A DNA stretch of 64,000 nucleotides from Pseudomonadota bacterium (GTDB taxonomy: Bacteria > Pseudomonadota > Gammaproteobacteria > Xanthomonadales > Wenzhouxiangellaceae): positions 2,232,001-2,296,000 of the forward strand of contig CP053448.1 in NCBI GenBank assembly GCA_013285445.1, read 5' to 3'. Positions 1 to 11,547 of this stretch are shown here, piece after piece. Position 1 is the first letter of the stretch. The number at the start of each line of letters is the position of its first letter. A model generated the notes under the pieces. That model was given only the letters and a program-made list of their open reading frames with translations, made no database searches and was not told the origin of the DNA. The translations under genes were made by a program, and so were the position numbers.

Positions 1-168
1 GCCATTGAGGTGATGCGGCGTCAGCAGCGACAGCGATATGCCGTCATCGACGGCCTGCCGTGCCATGGTCAGCGCCATGTCCATCGTGCGGGCGCCATCA
101 TCGATGCCCGGCAGCAGGTGCCCGTGAATATCGACCATGCCGGTCGGAAAGCGCAGCGTCGAGCTCAT
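1..168 (-). CDS. CpsB/YwqE-family PHP tyrosine phosphatase, 3' part missing at window edge
   Basis: The first 56 codons of a minus-strand gene that runs off the left edge, starting at the ATG whose first base is 168. The N-terminus reads MSSTLRFPTGMVDIHGHLLP and is followed by GIDDGARTMDMA and LLTPHH. The D-I-H-x-H metal-binding motif, the GIDDGA stretch and the TPH motif are the signature of the PHP-type phosphatases (CpsB, YwqE) that dephosphorylate bacterial tyrosine kinases controlling capsule polymerisation. It lies divergent to the FecR/Wza/Wzc genes, including the BY-kinase that would be its natural substrate. Only about a quarter of the protein is visible, so catalytic completeness cannot be judged. 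Confidence 0.85.
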   Translation of the reverse strand, partial: MSSTLRFPTGMVDIHGHLLPGIDDGARTMDMALTMARQAVDDGISLSLLTPHHLNG

Positions 169-290
169 GCCCCAAACCTTACGCCAGGCGGACCGGCACG
201 ACAAGTATGCGGCCGGACTGTGCCGACCGGGTGCGCCCGTTACCTCTTAATTATGAAGCCTATTCCTGCCTGCAACCGGCGGACTTTGCG

Positions 291-319
291 TTGACACGGG
301 GGCGCGGAGGGTTTAGTCT
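291..319 (+). promoter_or_regulatory. Possible sigma70 promoter of the polysaccharide operon
   Basis: TTGACA (291-296), a perfect -35 hexamer, is followed after 17 bases by TAGTCT (314-319), a weak -10 with three of six consensus positions. It is about 70 bases upstream of the FecR-like gene, in the 218-base gap between the divergent phosphatase and this operon. The weak -10 makes this tentative. Confidence 0.3.
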
Positions 320-386
320 TGATAACGTCTCGGTGCCGAAACCGGTTCCGGACATTTCAGTTGGCTTTTGACCAAGGGTGGCAAAC

Positions 387-1184
387 ATGAATTTCGCGAT
401 CTCGCTCCAACGCGTCCTGGCGCTGGCCGGTCTTGCAACACCACTGCTTGCAATCGGACAGGTGCCGGTCGGCAACCTGGAAGTTGACGGCTCGGCACGC
501 ATCGCCGAAGGGGCATCGGAGCGAGCGATGACCATCAGCGATACCAGTTACTCCTGGTTCTCGGGTGACCGCATCCAGACCACGCGCGGGCACGCCATCC
601 TCTATCTGAATGACGGCAACAGCTTCGGATTCCTGGAAGGCACCGATGCCACCTTGTCGGTTGACAACGGCACGGTGACCGTCGATCTGCAGGCCGGTGG
701 TCTGGTCTATGCGATCGAAGGCGGCGACCGGGAACTGGTCGTCAATACCGACGGGTTCACCTATGAGGCCGAACCCGACTCGGACCTGGCGCCCTGCCTC
801 GGCCTGAACGCAACCGGTCTGTTTGAGGTCCTGGGCACCCGGAGCAACCGGGTCACGGTTCAGTCCGGCCGGGTCGATGGGCGCAATCTCGCCCGCACGG
901 TCGAGCAGCAGGTCTCGCCCGGTGAACAGTACGAGTTCCTGCCGCAGCAGGTTCGCCGCGTTGAGCTGTCGATTCCGCCGGAAGTCGAAGAACAGCTCGA
1001 TGACGATCGCAGTGCGGTACCTTGCATGGTGTGGTGGCTGCAGCGGGATACTGCAGCGGCCGCCATTGCCAGCACAACGGCCAACCGGGGCATCGGCATT
1101 GCCATTGCCGTGGCGGCGGCCGGCACGGCGGTGGCCATCATCACCGATGATGAGCCCGATGATCCTGAACCGGTCAGCCCCTGA
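387..1184 (+). CDS. FecR-like periplasmic protein of the polysaccharide locus
   Basis: About 265 residues. The N-terminal hydrophobic segment (roughly residues 5-25) looks like a signal peptide. The next part, with VDGSARIAEGASERAM, a GDRIQTTRGHA-like stretch, and repeated short beta-strand patterns through about residue 170, resembles the FecR fold. Near the C-terminus an Ala/Ile/Val-rich hydrophobic segment (about 235-255) precedes an acidic DDEPDDPEP tail, so the protein may be membrane attached. The ATG at 387 is chosen because AAGGG lies eight bases upstream; a GTG at 378 is an in-frame alternative. FecR-domain proteins often accompany export loci, but the role here is not established. 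Confidence 0.6.
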   Translation: MNFAISLQRVLALAGLATPLLAIGQVPVGNLEVDGSARIAEGASERAMTISDTSYSWFSGDRIQTTRGHAILYLNDGNSFGFLEGTDATLSVDNGTVTVDLQAGGLVYAIEGGDRELVVNTDGFTYEAEPDSDLAPCLGLNATGLFEVLGTRSNRVTVQSGRVDGRNLARTVEQQVSPGEQYEFLPQQVRRVELSIPPEVEEQLDDDRSAVPCMVWWLQRDTAAAAIASTTANRGIGIAIAVAAAGTAVAIITDDEPDDPEPVSP

Positions 1185-1282
1185 CCAGCGGCCGCTCGAA
1201 ATCGCGGGCCGGCGCTGGACAAGCCGCGGCCTGAGCGGGCGCAAGGGGGTGCCCAATTCGTCCTGAAACCGGAACGGGAAAC

Positions 1283-2296
1283 ATGATTAGAGTCTGTTTG
1301 ACGGTCGCGGCGATTGCCGCGATATTGTTCGTTATTGGCTGTGCCTCGCGCGGGGGTGATACACAGGACGCGTCGCTGCAGCAATTCCAGCAGCAGATGG
1401 TTGCCCAGGAGCGCATCAGCGACATCAACGACAAGCTGTTGATGATGGCCGTGCAGGGCGCCGGCGACCGGGTCTACCGGGTTGGTGCCGAGGATCGCAT
1501 CCGGGTCGACATCTTCGGCGTTGACGAGCTCTCGCGCGAATACCGGGTCAACGGCGCCGGCAATATCCTGTTGCCGCTGATCGGCGAGGTTTCGGTATCG
1601 GGCCTGACGCTCAGCGAGGTCGAGCAGACGATTGCCGCGGCCTATGCCGAGGAATACCTGCGAAACCCCCAGGTTTCGGCCGAGATTACCGAATACCGCA
1701 GCCAGCAGTTCACCGTGATCGGCGCCGTGGCCAACCCGAAAGTCTACTCGGTGAGTCGTCAGACAACGCTGATCGAAGCCCTGGCGATGGCCGGTGGCAT
1801 CAGTCGCGAGGCCGGCAACAGCGTTTACCTGACCGATCGGGTGCGCGACCCGGACACCGGACAGCTGGGCACGCGCACGCTGATCATCGATGTCGAAGAC
1901 CTGATGCAGCAGGCCGAGCAGTACAACCTGGTGCTTGGCGAGGGCGCGATGATCAACGTACCGCGCGGCGGCTTTGTCTATGTTGAAGGCGCGGTCGAGC
2001 GGCCGGGGGCCTACTCGCAGCGCGCCGATACGACCGTGCTCAAGGCGATCGCCGAGGCCGGCGGGCTGGCCTTCGAGGCCGACCGGTCGGATATCCGGGT
2101 GCTGCGCCGGCAGGACGACGGCGGCTGGGAGGCACAGGATATCGACTACGAGCAAATCCGGGACAATCCGGCCAACGACCTGCCGCTGCGCAACGGAGAT
2201 ATCGTCATTGTCGATTCGAGCGCGCTGCGTGTTGGCTGGAACAACTTCCTGCGCGTGGCCCAGCCGATTGCCCTGCTCGGGTTTCGGCCGCTTTAG
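1283..2296 (+). CDS. Wza-family polysaccharide export lipoprotein
   Basis: 337 residues. The N-terminus is a lipoprotein signal with lipobox VIGC and Cys20 as the acylation site. A polysaccharide-export (Poly_export) domain follows from about residue 62 to 150, then two SLBB domains (about 153-205, with FTVIGAVANPKVYS, and about 235-290, with FVYVEGAVERPGAY). This is the order found in the outer-membrane polysaccharide channel family (Wza, GfcE). The C-terminus is short and ends ALLGFRPL. It lies immediately before the BY-kinase gene, its usual inner-membrane partner, so the two are probably one export machine spanning the envelope. Confidence 0.92.
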   Translation: MIRVCLTVAAIAAILFVIGCASRGGDTQDASLQQFQQQMVAQERISDINDKLLMMAVQGAGDRVYRVGAEDRIRVDIFGVDELSREYRVNGAGNILLPLIGEVSVSGLTLSEVEQTIAAAYAEEYLRNPQVSAEITEYRSQQFTVIGAVANPKVYSVSRQTTLIEALAMAGGISREAGNSVYLTDRVRDPDTGQLGTRTLIIDVEDLMQQAEQYNLVLGEGAMINVPRGGFVYVEGAVERPGAYSQRADTTVLKAIAEAGGLAFEADRSDIRVLRRQDDGGWEAQDIDYEQIRDNPANDLPLRNGDIVIVDSSALRVGWNNFLRVAQPIALLGFRPL

Positions 2297-2344
2297 GAAT
2301 CGGTTTCAGGGTTTCGGGGCAAGCACAGGCAGGCTGGCACAACA

Positions 2345-4714
2345 ATGAGCGACAACAGGAACAACGAACCCGGCACACATCTGCAGCCGGTCAACGGCAA
2401 GAGTCAGCAGATGGCCGTCTACGATCCGACGGTGCACGGGCAGTTTGAAGACGACGACACGATTGACCTGCGCGAGTACTGGCGCATCCTGGTCAAACGC
2501 AAGTGGACCGTCGCGGGCGTCGTGGCCATCGTCGTGACCGCCGCCCTGCTCTCCTCGCTGCTCATGGTGCCGGAGTATCGCTCAACTGCGACGCTGGAGC
2601 TCAATGCGCAAAGCGCACGGATTCTCTCCTACCAGGATTTCACCCCCGATCAGCGCGGCTGGAACGCTGAGCAGATGTTCCTCAACTCGCAGTATGAGAT
2701 TCTGCGCAGCCGCGCGCTGGCCGAGGAGGTCGTGCGCGAGGAGGGGCTGGCCGATCACCCCGAACTGAGCGGCGAGATCCGCCAGCGCAGCCTGCTCGGC
2801 GAAGCCAGATCGCTGGTGCGTACCGTGCTCGGCGCCGTGATTCCGGACCGCGAGTCATCATCGGCTACCGAATCGTCCGAAACCGGCCAGCGAGATCCCG
2901 TGAGAGCGGCAGCCAACGCACTGAGATCACGCATCGAAATTCAGCCAGTCCGTGATTCCCGTCTGGCCAACGTCAGCATTACCGCCTTCGATCCGGCAGT
3001 CGCCGAACGCCTGACCAACGCACTGGTCGATCACTACATCCGGATGAGCATGGAGCGTCGTTACGAGGCCGGCAGCGAGGCGCGACAGTTTCTCGAAGGC
3101 CAGCTCGAAGACATGCGCATCGCGCTCGAGCGCTCCGACCAGGCGCTGATGGACTTTGCGCGCGAAAACAACGTGGCGGATCTGGACCAGCGCCTCGAGA
3201 TGGCGCGGGCAGCCATCAGCCGGTTCAGCGATCGCCGAAACGAAATCGATTCCGAGCTGGTGGAACTGACCAGCTGGCGCGAGATGATCGAGGCCGGCCA
3301 GGTCGATCACATCGACCCGGTGGTCAACAGTGACGCCATTGCCGATCTCAACCAGCGACTGGTCGATGCCCGCAGTGAATATGCCGGTTTGAGCGAACGA
3401 TTCCAGGAATCCTATCCGGCCGTCCAGGAAGTCCAAAACCGCATCGACCGCCTGCAGTCCGAGATTGAAGCCGAAAAGCAGCGCATTGCCGACAATGTCA
3501 TCGGGCGGTTTGAAAACCTGACGGCCCAGTCCAAGGCGCTCGAGGAGGCCATGCGGCAGCGCGAAGCCTCCATGATGACGCTCAATGAGCAGGCGGTGCA
3601 GTACAACATTCTGCGGCGCGAGTTCCAGACCAACCGCGAGCTCTACGACGGTCTGCTGCAGCGCATGAAGGAAATCGGCGTTGCCGCCGGGGTGCAGGAA
3701 AGCAGCATTTCAGTCATCGAGCCTGCCGTGGCCGCGGTGGCGCCGTTCAAGCCGAACATTCCGCGCAACCTCGCGCTGGCGCTGGTGCTCGGCGTGTTTG
3801 GCGGGGTTGGCCTGGCGCTGCTGCTCGAGTTTCTCGACAGCTCGATTCGGCGCGTCGAGGACATCGAACGACTGGTCGACCGGCCGGTACTGGGGATGGT
3901 GCCGCTGGTCAAGATCAGGATCAAGGAATCCGACAGCGCCCAGAAGGCGCGCGACCGCGAGCGGGCGGTCAGTCACTACAGCGCGGTCCATCCGAACTCG
4001 CAGGTCTCCGAGGCGTTCCGCTCGCTGCGCACCAGCCTGATGTTCTCGACGCCCGAAGGACTGCCGCAGACCATCATGGTGACCAGCTCCGGCATGGGCG
4101 AGGGCAAGACCACGGCCGCGATCAACCTGGCCACCGTGCTGGCGCAGAACGGCTCACGCGTGCTGTTGATCGACGCTGATCTGCGCAAGCCGCGCGTGCA
4201 CCGGGACTTCAACTGCTTCCGCTCGCCCGGGCTAACCAACCGGATTGCCCTGTCGCAGAACAGCGGCGCCGACAACTCGGCCATCCACGGCACCCACGTC
4301 AAGGGGCTGTTCATCATGCCGTCGGGCAACTCCACGCCGAGCCCGGCCGAGCTGCTCAGCTCCGAGCGCCTGACCAAGGTCATCGACAGCTGCCGCCGCG
4401 CCTTCGACTACGTCGTGATGGATGCCCCGCCGACACTCGGCCTGGCCGACTCGATGATCCTGGCCCGCCAGGTCGATGGTGTGGTCGTGGTTGTCCGCGC
4501 CGGCCAGACCGGCAAGGAAAACTTCCGCGTGGCCATGAAGCGCCTGGCCCAGGTGCAGGCGCCGGTGCTCGGTGTCGTGCTCAACGGCGTCGATCTGGAC
4601 AGTCCGGAATACGCCTACTACTCGTCGTATTACTACAACTACGAGGCCGAAGACGAGACGCCCGAGGATGCGGATGAAGACGACACCCGAAAGTTGGGGG
4701 GGTCGGTTTCTTGA
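2345..4714 (+). CDS. Wzc-like polysaccharide co-polymerase / BY-type tyrosine kinase
   Basis: 789 residues. An N-terminal Wzz domain has a first membrane segment at about 57-77, and long coiled-coil periplasmic helices follow (about 240-460). A second membrane segment (about 475-495) leads into a cytoplasmic kinase domain with Walker A GMGEGKT (583-589), Walker A' LLIDADLRKPRVH and Walker B DYVVMDAPP. The tail carries seven tyrosines between residues 756 and 766 (AYYSSYYYNY), the autophosphorylation cluster typical of BY-kinases, then an acidic end. Full-length fusion architecture as in proteobacterial Wzc. The phosphatase at the left edge would reverse the tyrosine phosphorylation; together they would control chain length and export. 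Confidence 0.93.
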   Translation: MSDNRNNEPGTHLQPVNGKSQQMAVYDPTVHGQFEDDDTIDLREYWRILVKRKWTVAGVVAIVVTAALLSSLLMVPEYRSTATLELNAQSARILSYQDFTPDQRGWNAEQMFLNSQYEILRSRALAEEVVREEGLADHPELSGEIRQRSLLGEARSLVRTVLGAVIPDRESSSATESSETGQRDPVRAAANALRSRIEIQPVRDSRLANVSITAFDPAVAERLTNALVDHYIRMSMERRYEAGSEARQFLEGQLEDMRIALERSDQALMDFARENNVADLDQRLEMARAAISRFSDRRNEIDSELVELTSWREMIEAGQVDHIDPVVNSDAIADLNQRLVDARSEYAGLSERFQESYPAVQEVQNRIDRLQSEIEAEKQRIADNVIGRFENLTAQSKALEEAMRQREASMMTLNEQAVQYNILRREFQTNRELYDGLLQRMKEIGVAAGVQESSISVIEPAVAAVAPFKPNIPRNLALALVLGVFGGVGLALLLEFLDSSIRRVEDIERLVDRPVLGMVPLVKIRIKESDSAQKARDRERAVSHYSAVHPNSQVSEAFRSLRTSLMFSTPEGLPQTIMVTSSGMGEGKTTAAINLATVLAQNGSRVLLIDADLRKPRVHRDFNCFRSPGLTNRIALSQNSGADNSAIHGTHVKGLFIMPSGNSTPSPAELLSSERLTKVIDSCRRAFDYVVMDAPPTLGLADSMILARQVDGVVVVVRAGQTGKENFRVAMKRLAQVQAPVLGVVLNGVDLDSPEYAYYSSYYYNYEAEDETPEDADEDDTRKLGGSVS

Positions 4715-4727
4715 CGGTTTACGGTTC

Positions 4728-4762
4728 AGGGTTTACGGATTACGAGTTGTGGCGTAAACCCT
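4728..4762. repeat. Short inverted repeat between the kinase gene and the next gene
   Basis: AGGGTTTACG (4728-4737) and its exact complement CGTAAACCCT (4753-4762) flank a 15-base loop. Just upstream, GGTTTACGG occurs once more at 4717-4725, so the interval is a small cluster of the same GTTTACG word. There is no T-tract, so it does not look like an intrinsic terminator. It may be an interspersed repeat copy or an RNA hairpin within the operon. Confidence 0.55.
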
Positions 4763-4777
4763 AACCCGCATTCCCCC

Positions 4778-6130
4778 ATGCCCCACCTCCGTGCCATCTT
4801 TCTCTCCGCCGTCGGCATCGCCGCCCTGCTTGTGGCAGCTTCGGAGTACCTGAACCTGCGCGCGGTTGATCCGGACCGGCCGATCCGGTCGCTGGAGCGA
4901 TTGCAGACCACCCAGCCCTGGGGCGGGCTGGCCGCGCGCGAGGCGGCGCGCTGGCTCGAAACCCGCTGGCGCCTGGATGCAGACAGCGCCGCGGAAGCCC
5001 TGCGCTGGCAGCTTGGTCGCTACCCGCTCGATCCCTGGCGCTGGCTGCTGCTGGCCCGGATGACCCTGCTGACCGGCAACGATGGCGAACCGTTGCGGCG
5101 GACGCTGGCAACAGCGGTTGCCGTTCAGCCGGGCAGCCGTCAGCTGCGCTGGCAGGCCGCCAACCTCGCCCAGAATGCCGGTGATCCGGACCTGATCCTG
5201 ATCCACCTGAAACTCTGGCTGGCCGACCAGCCCCACATGACCGATCGTGCCCTGTTCATCGCCGAGCGCTGGGTCGACGATCCCGACCGATTGCTCGATG
5301 AAGTCGTGCCGGCCGACGACGAGTTTCTGGCGCAGGCCATGCGCTACGCCCGTCGCAGTCGCTCCCTGCCGCTGGCCGAGGCAACCTGGCAACGGCTCGA
5401 TCATCCTCGCCCGGCCGCCGACCGGGCATTGGCCGACTACGTCGCTACCGCGCTCGACAGCAATCGTCCCGACCGCGCCATGGCCGCCTGGCAGACCGTC
5501 GACGCCAGCTACCGGCCCGGCGACATCCCGGCGGGCCGTTTTGACCTGCCGCTGGAGGCGCTCTCGGCACTCGGCTGGTACACGCGCGTACCCGATGGCG
5601 TCTCCCTGGCCATCGTGCCCGTGGCGCCGAAGCAGCAGACCAGCGACCCCGCACAGGCGCCAGCCGGCCGGAATGCCCTCATGGTCCGATTCGAGGGTGA
5701 GGAAAACATCCACATGAATACGCCTTTCGTGCGGTTTCCGGTCCCCGCGCCCGGCCGTTACCGCCTGACCGGATGGTGGCGAGCAAACGGGCTGACCACG
5801 CGCGCGCTGCCGCAGCTGCAGCTGTATGCCGAGTCCCCGGACCATTCTTTCAGCGCCACGCTGGCGGTGCCGTCGGCGGAATTCGGCTGGCAGCCCTTTG
5901 CCATCCCGTTCGAGACCACCATGGACAACGAGATCCTCCGGTTTCGGTTGCGCCGGCTGCGCACCGACGCCTTTGACCGCTATATCGCCGGAAAGCTGAT
6001 GCTGGCCGACCTGGGCGTCGAGCCGGCACTGGCCGACGGCATTTCGGGCGAGGAAAGCGAACACGAGGCTTGCGAAAACAACACCGACACGGCACCCTTG
6101 GAAGACCTCCAGCGCGACTGTGCGGATTGA
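4778..6130 (+). CDS. Uncharacterised membrane-anchored protein of the polysaccharide locus, helical repeats plus jelly-roll-like end
   Basis: 450 residues. One N-terminal hydrophobic segment (about 5-24) anchors or exports it. Residues about 40-260 are alpha-helical with recurring W, L and A spacing (for example [18 protein letters not shown], then [12 protein letters not shown]), reminiscent of TPR-type solenoids. Residues about 290-425 change to beta-rich sequence ([19 protein letters not shown], then [12 protein letters not shown]), resembling a carbohydrate-binding jelly-roll. I recognise no named family. Position between the BY-kinase and the J-domain gene suggests a role in polysaccharide assembly or export. 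Confidence 0.7.
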   Translation: MPHLRAIFLSAVGIAALLVAASEYLNLRAVDPDRPIRSLERLQTTQPWGGLAAREAARWLETRWRLDADSAAEALRWQLGRYPLDPWRWLLLARMTLLTGNDGEPLRRTLATAVAVQPGSRQLRWQAANLAQNAGDPDLILIHLKLWLADQPHMTDRALFIAERWVDDPDRLLDEVVPADDEFLAQAMRYARRSRSLPLAEATWQRLDHPRPAADRALADYVATALDSNRPDRAMAAWQTVDASYRPGDIPAGRFDLPLEALSALGWYTRVPDGVSLAIVPVAPKQQTSDPAQAPAGRNALMVRFEGEENIHMNTPFVRFPVPAPGRYRLTGWWRANGLTTRALPQLQLYAESPDHSFSATLAVPSAEFGWQPFAIPFETTMDNEILRFRLRRLRTDAFDRYIAGKLMLADLGVEPALADGISGEESEHEACENNTDTAPLEDLQRDCAD

Positions 6131-6138
6131 CCCCTGCC

Positions 6139-7812
<1,674 letters not shown>

Positions 7813-7930
7813 TTGCCTACCCCGGCCGGCCGTCGATCCGAACCGAACGCGAAGTCCGCTACACCATCGAGATCGATGATCGGAACCAGCTTCGCATTGC
7901 CGCGATCGACTATTGAGGACGGGCTGAACA

Positions 7931-9268
7931 ATGATGCAGGTGCGCGACGGATACCGGCGCAGTCAGCGCCCGATAACGGGCCGCCTGCGCCTGAGCGCAC
8001 TGCTGGTCTGCGCGCTGGTGCTCGTGCTGCCGCTGATGATGGGCAACCGCACGCCGGATACCCTGACCGCCAGCCTGCTGGTGCTGGTGGCCGGCGGGCT
8101 GATTGCCGCCGCGCTGTCGCTGGTTCCGGGCGACCTGCCCTGGCCTTCCGGCTGCTGGCTGGGGTTTGCCGCGGCGTTGACCGCCCTGGTCGTGATCCAG
8201 GTCTGGCCGTCGACCTGGCTGGCGCGCACGTTCGGCCCCTACCCGGAAGCGTTCTGGCAGCAGGCACCCGGGCTGCCGGTACACTGGTCGCCCGATCCGG
8301 GCGCGACCGTGCGCGGCTGGGCGGCCTTTGTCGCCCTGTTCTCAATCGCCTGGCTCGGCCGCACCCTGCCGACGGGCCTGCGCAGGTGGGTCTGGCTGGC
8401 GCTGGTCGCCGCGGTGCTGTTCCAGGCGCTCTACGGGCTGCTGTCCCATGCGGCCGGCGCCGAGACCATCTTCGGAATCTGGCAGCGCAATACGCCGGAC
8501 TTCGTCCACGGCAGCTTTTCCAACCGCAATCTGTTCGCCGCCTATCTGGCGCTGGGCTGGCCGCTGGCCGTCGGCCTGTGGTACATGCGCGCTATCCCGG
8601 GTGTTTCTCGCCTGCCGGTCGAACTGCGCGTGACCGCCAGCGTCATCTGCGGCGCCATTGTCGGTGCGGCCATGCTCGGGTCGGCCTCGCGTCTGGGCGC
8701 AGCAGCCGGCGTATTCGGCATCATGATGGCGCTGATCCTGTGGGGCCGTCACCGACGGCTGATCTACGGCGCATCGGTGTGGCCGGCCTACCTGGCGGCA
8801 GCGGCGGCGCTCGTCGCCGCGGTCTGGTACGGCCTCACGCCGCTGGCCGAGCGCCTCCTGGCGACGACCGGCGAGGAGAGCCGCCTGGAGGTGTGGTCGC
8901 TGATGTTCAGTGAGTTTCCGCAGGCCTGGTGGCTGCACGGCGTCGGCCTGGCCGGTTTCGAGGCGACCTTCAAGGCGTTTCAGCCGCCGCACATCGCCGG
9001 ATGGTACGACTACGCCCACAATGACCTGCTTCAGTGGCTGGTCGAAACGGGGCTGACCGGCCTGATACTGCTGGCCATCGTGGTCACGGCGCTGCTGCGC
9101 CGCTTCCGCCTGGATACCGAGCGCATACCGCTTTACGCCGGCCTGTTCGCGCTGTGCGCGGTCGCTCTGGGAGACTTCAGCTGGCACCTGCCGGCCACGC
9201 AGGTCGTCCTGGCTTTCTACACTGGCGTCCTGCTTGGAAAGCCGGCCAGGCAGAAAAAACCTGTGTGA
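7931..9268 (+). CDS. O-antigen ligase / Wzy-type polymerase family membrane protein
   Basis: 445 residues with about eleven to twelve predicted membrane helices and a large periplasmic loop in the second half. Typical motifs are FSNRNLFAAYLALGWPLA, GSASRLGAAAGVFGIMM and the late HNDLLQWLVETGLTGLIL, corresponding to the Wzy_C/O-antigen ligase domain with its conserved Arg and His-Asn-Asp residues. Such proteins join lipid-linked repeat units into polymer or transfer glycan to an acceptor. As the last gene of the export operon it is more likely the polymerase for the exported polysaccharide than an LPS ligase. Confidence 0.85.
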   Translation: MMQVRDGYRRSQRPITGRLRLSALLVCALVLVLPLMMGNRTPDTLTASLLVLVAGGLIAAALSLVPGDLPWPSGCWLGFAAALTALVVIQVWPSTWLARTFGPYPEAFWQQAPGLPVHWSPDPGATVRGWAAFVALFSIAWLGRTLPTGLRRWVWLALVAAVLFQALYGLLSHAAGAETIFGIWQRNTPDFVHGSFSNRNLFAAYLALGWPLAVGLWYMRAIPGVSRLPVELRVTASVICGAIVGAAMLGSASRLGAAAGVFGIMMALILWGRHRRLIYGASVWPAYLAAAAALVAAVWYGLTPLAERLLATTGEESRLEVWSLMFSEFPQAWWLHGVGLAGFEATFKAFQPPHIAGWYDYAHNDLLQWLVETGLTGLILLAIVVTALLRRFRLDTERIPLYAGLFALCAVALGDFSWHLPATQVVLAFYTGVLLGKPARQKKPV

Positions 9269-9416
9269 TATGTTTCACAATTTAGAAAATTTCTTCTGAC
9301 AGACACTGGATTTATCTCTCGCAAATGCGTTATACACCGTGCTGGCCACGGAGGGACACGGGGCTGCTGACGATCAAGGGGACCACTGAAACTGATCGAA
9401 CGGGAGTTAAATCCAG

Positions 9417-11294
9417 ATGTCTCGAAGTCACTTGATAGTACGACTGGCCGGTGTATTTTTGCTGGCCGCCACCTTCCTCAGCACCACCCACGCATCCGAA
9501 CTGAGAACCGCCAACGAGCCCATCGACGGGCAGTACATCGTGGTGCTCAAGGACAGCAGCGCAAGACTGGTCAATGAATCGGCCGCATCGCGCCTGCCAA
9601 CCGTCGCGTCGGTTGCCAGCTCCATGGCGCGCACCCACGGCGCCGAACTGAGAGGATCCTTCTCGCACGTTGTTCGCGGCTTCGTCGTCCAGGCTGACGA
9701 CAAAGCGCTGGAGCAGCTTTTGCTCGATGAACGCGTCGCCTACGTCGAGGAAGACGGCATCATCAGCATCAACGCGACCCAGAACAACGCCACCTGGGGA
9801 CTGGATCGGGTCGACCAGCGCGATTTGCCGCTTAGCGGAAGCTACACCTACAACACCACGGCCAGCAACGTTCATACCTATATCATCGACACCGGCGTGC
9901 TTGGCTCGCACAACGAGTTCAGCGGTCGCATGGGCAATGGCTACACGGCGATCAACGACGGTCGTGGCACGACTGACTGCAACGGCCACGGCACGCATGT
10001 CGCAGGCACCGTTGCCGGATCGACCTACGGCGTGGCCAAGTCGGCCACCGTTCATCCGGTCCGCGTGCTCGGCTGCAACGGTTCCGGCACCAACTCCGGC
10101 GTGATCGCCGGCATGGACTGGGTTGCTGCCAATCGCAGCCTTCCGGCCGTGGCCAACATGAGCCTTGGCGGCGGTGCCTCGACTACGACCGACAACGCTG
10201 TGGCGAACATGCGCAGCGCCGGAGTGACCGTGGTCGTGGCTGCCGGCAACGATAACCAGGATGCCTGCAACTCCTCCCCGGCCCGCTCTTCGGCCGCCAT
10301 AACGGTTGGCTCGACGACCAGCACGGATTCACGCTCGAGCTTCTCGAACTGGGGCACCTGCGTTGATGTCTTTGCCCCCGGCTCCTCGATTACCTCGGCC
10401 TGGTATACCAGCAACTCGGCGACCAACACCATCAGCGGCACGTCCATGGCCTCCCCGCACGTTGCCGGCATTGCCGCCCTGTACCTGGCCGAAAACCCCG
10501 GCGCCAGCCCGACGACAGTCGAAAACGCCATCTATTCGAGTGCCTCCCAGAACAAGATCAGCAGCGTCGGCAGCGGCTCGCCCAACCTGCTGGCCTATTC
10601 GCTGTTCGACGGTGGCGATGGCGGCGACGGTGGCGACGGCGGCTCCGGCGGCGAACTGTCCAACGGAGTGCCCGAAAGCAACCTGTCGGGCGCGCAGGGC
10701 TCGGAAACCGCTTTCTTCATTGAAGTGCCTTCAGGCGCCAGCAACCTCGAGATCTCGATCAGCGGCGGTTCGGGCGATGCCGACCTGTACGTCCGCTACG
10801 GCGCCGAACCGACAACCTCGACCTACGATTGCCGGCCGTATCGCAACGGCAACAACGAAAGTTGCTCGTTCGACACGCCGGCCGGCGGCACCTGGCACAT
10901 CATGCTGCGCGGCTGGAGCTCCTATTCCGGCGTCACGCTGGTTGCCAGTTTCGACGAGCCCGACGACGGCGGTGGCGGCGGCGCGCCGTGCAGCGGCTGC
11001 GACCAGTACAGCGGTTCACTGAGCGGCAGCAGCGACTCCGACGTGCAGCCCAACGGCACCTACTACTACGCCGGTTCCGGCACCCACAACGGCTGGCTCG
11101 TCGGTCCGGGCAATGCCGACTTCGATCTCGAGCTGTACCGCTGGAGCGGATGGCGCTGGACGCGGGTTGCACAATCGGCAAGTGCCAGCAGCGAAGAGCA
11201 GATCAGCTACAGCGGCAATGCCGGCTACTACTACTGGCGTGTCCTGTCCTACTCGGGCAGCGGCAGCTACGATCTGTGGCTGGATACGCCGTAG
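9417..11294 (+). CDS. Secreted S8 subtilase (proteinase K/aqualysin type) with I9 propeptide and PPC domains
   Basis: 625 residues. Signal peptide to about residue 27; an inhibitor I9 propeptide at about 38-115; then the catalytic domain with Asp158 (YIIDTGV), His191 (NGHGTHVAG) and Ser343 (SGTSMASPHVAG), all present. A Gly-Asp-Gly linker (about 397-415) leads to a PPC domain (about 425-510; DADLYVRYG, then WHIMLRGWSSYSG). A second Gly-rich linker with a Cys-x-x-Cys leads to a further beta-rich domain (about 525-625, YYYAGSG, DFDLELYRW) resembling a second PPC-like module. Expected to be exported and self-processed for extracellular protein degradation. Unrelated to the flanking polysaccharide genes; it has its own terminator. 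Confidence 0.95.
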   Translation: MSRSHLIVRLAGVFLLAATFLSTTHASELRTANEPIDGQYIVVLKDSSARLVNESAASRLPTVASVASSMARTHGAELRGSFSHVVRGFVVQADDKALEQLLLDERVAYVEEDGIISINATQNNATWGLDRVDQRDLPLSGSYTYNTTASNVHTYIIDTGVLGSHNEFSGRMGNGYTAINDGRGTTDCNGHGTHVAGTVAGSTYGVAKSATVHPVRVLGCNGSGTNSGVIAGMDWVAANRSLPAVANMSLGGGASTTTDNAVANMRSAGVTVVVAAGNDNQDACNSSPARSSAAITVGSTTSTDSRSSFSNWGTCVDVFAPGSSITSAWYTSNSATNTISGTSMASPHVAGIAALYLAENPGASPTTVENAIYSSASQNKISSVGSGSPNLLAYSLFDGGDGGDGGDGGSGGELSNGVPESNLSGAQGSETAFFIEVPSGASNLEISISGGSGDADLYVRYGAEPTTSTYDCRPYRNGNNESCSFDTPAGGTWHIMLRGWSSYSGVTLVASFDEPDDGGGGGAPCSGCDQYSGSLSGSSDSDVQPNGTYYYAGSGTHNGWLVGPGNADFDLELYRWSGWRWTRVAQSASASSEEQISYSGNAGYYYWRVLSYSGSGSYDLWLDTP

Positions 11295-11325
11295 TTCACA
11301 ACCGCGACAGCCTGACCTCAACGAC

Positions 11326-11357
11326 AGCGCCCCGGACTTCCGGGGCGCTTTTCTTTT
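11326..11357 (+). terminator. Rho-independent terminator of the subtilase gene
   Basis: An 11-base perfect stem AGCGCCCCGGA / TCCGGGGCGCT (11326-11336 and 11339-11349) is followed by TTTTCTTTT (11349-11357). It lies 32 bases after the protease stop codon. Confidence 0.9.
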
Positions 11358-11547
11358 GTGGTTCGATGTCCGGCGGTTCAGCGCATCATCAGCGCACGGT
11401 ATGGGCGACCGCCGCCCGGAGCGTAGCTTCAACCCTACGTAAGGATTGGCAACGCGAGTACAGACCCCGGAAATGCTGCTATACCGGGTAGCGTCGCGGT
11501 TCCAGCCCGAAAAGTTATGCAACGTTGGGGTTCAGTGGCGAGCCAGG

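Noticed and set aside
4733..6064. 443-codon minus-strand frame
   Set aside because: Antisense to the plus-strand gene at 4778, which has a signal anchor, operon position and better composition.
9301..9416. Promoter for the subtilase (TATACA at 9331)
   Set aside because: No acceptable -35 hexamer at normal spacing; the AT-rich stretch probably contains the promoter but I cannot place it.
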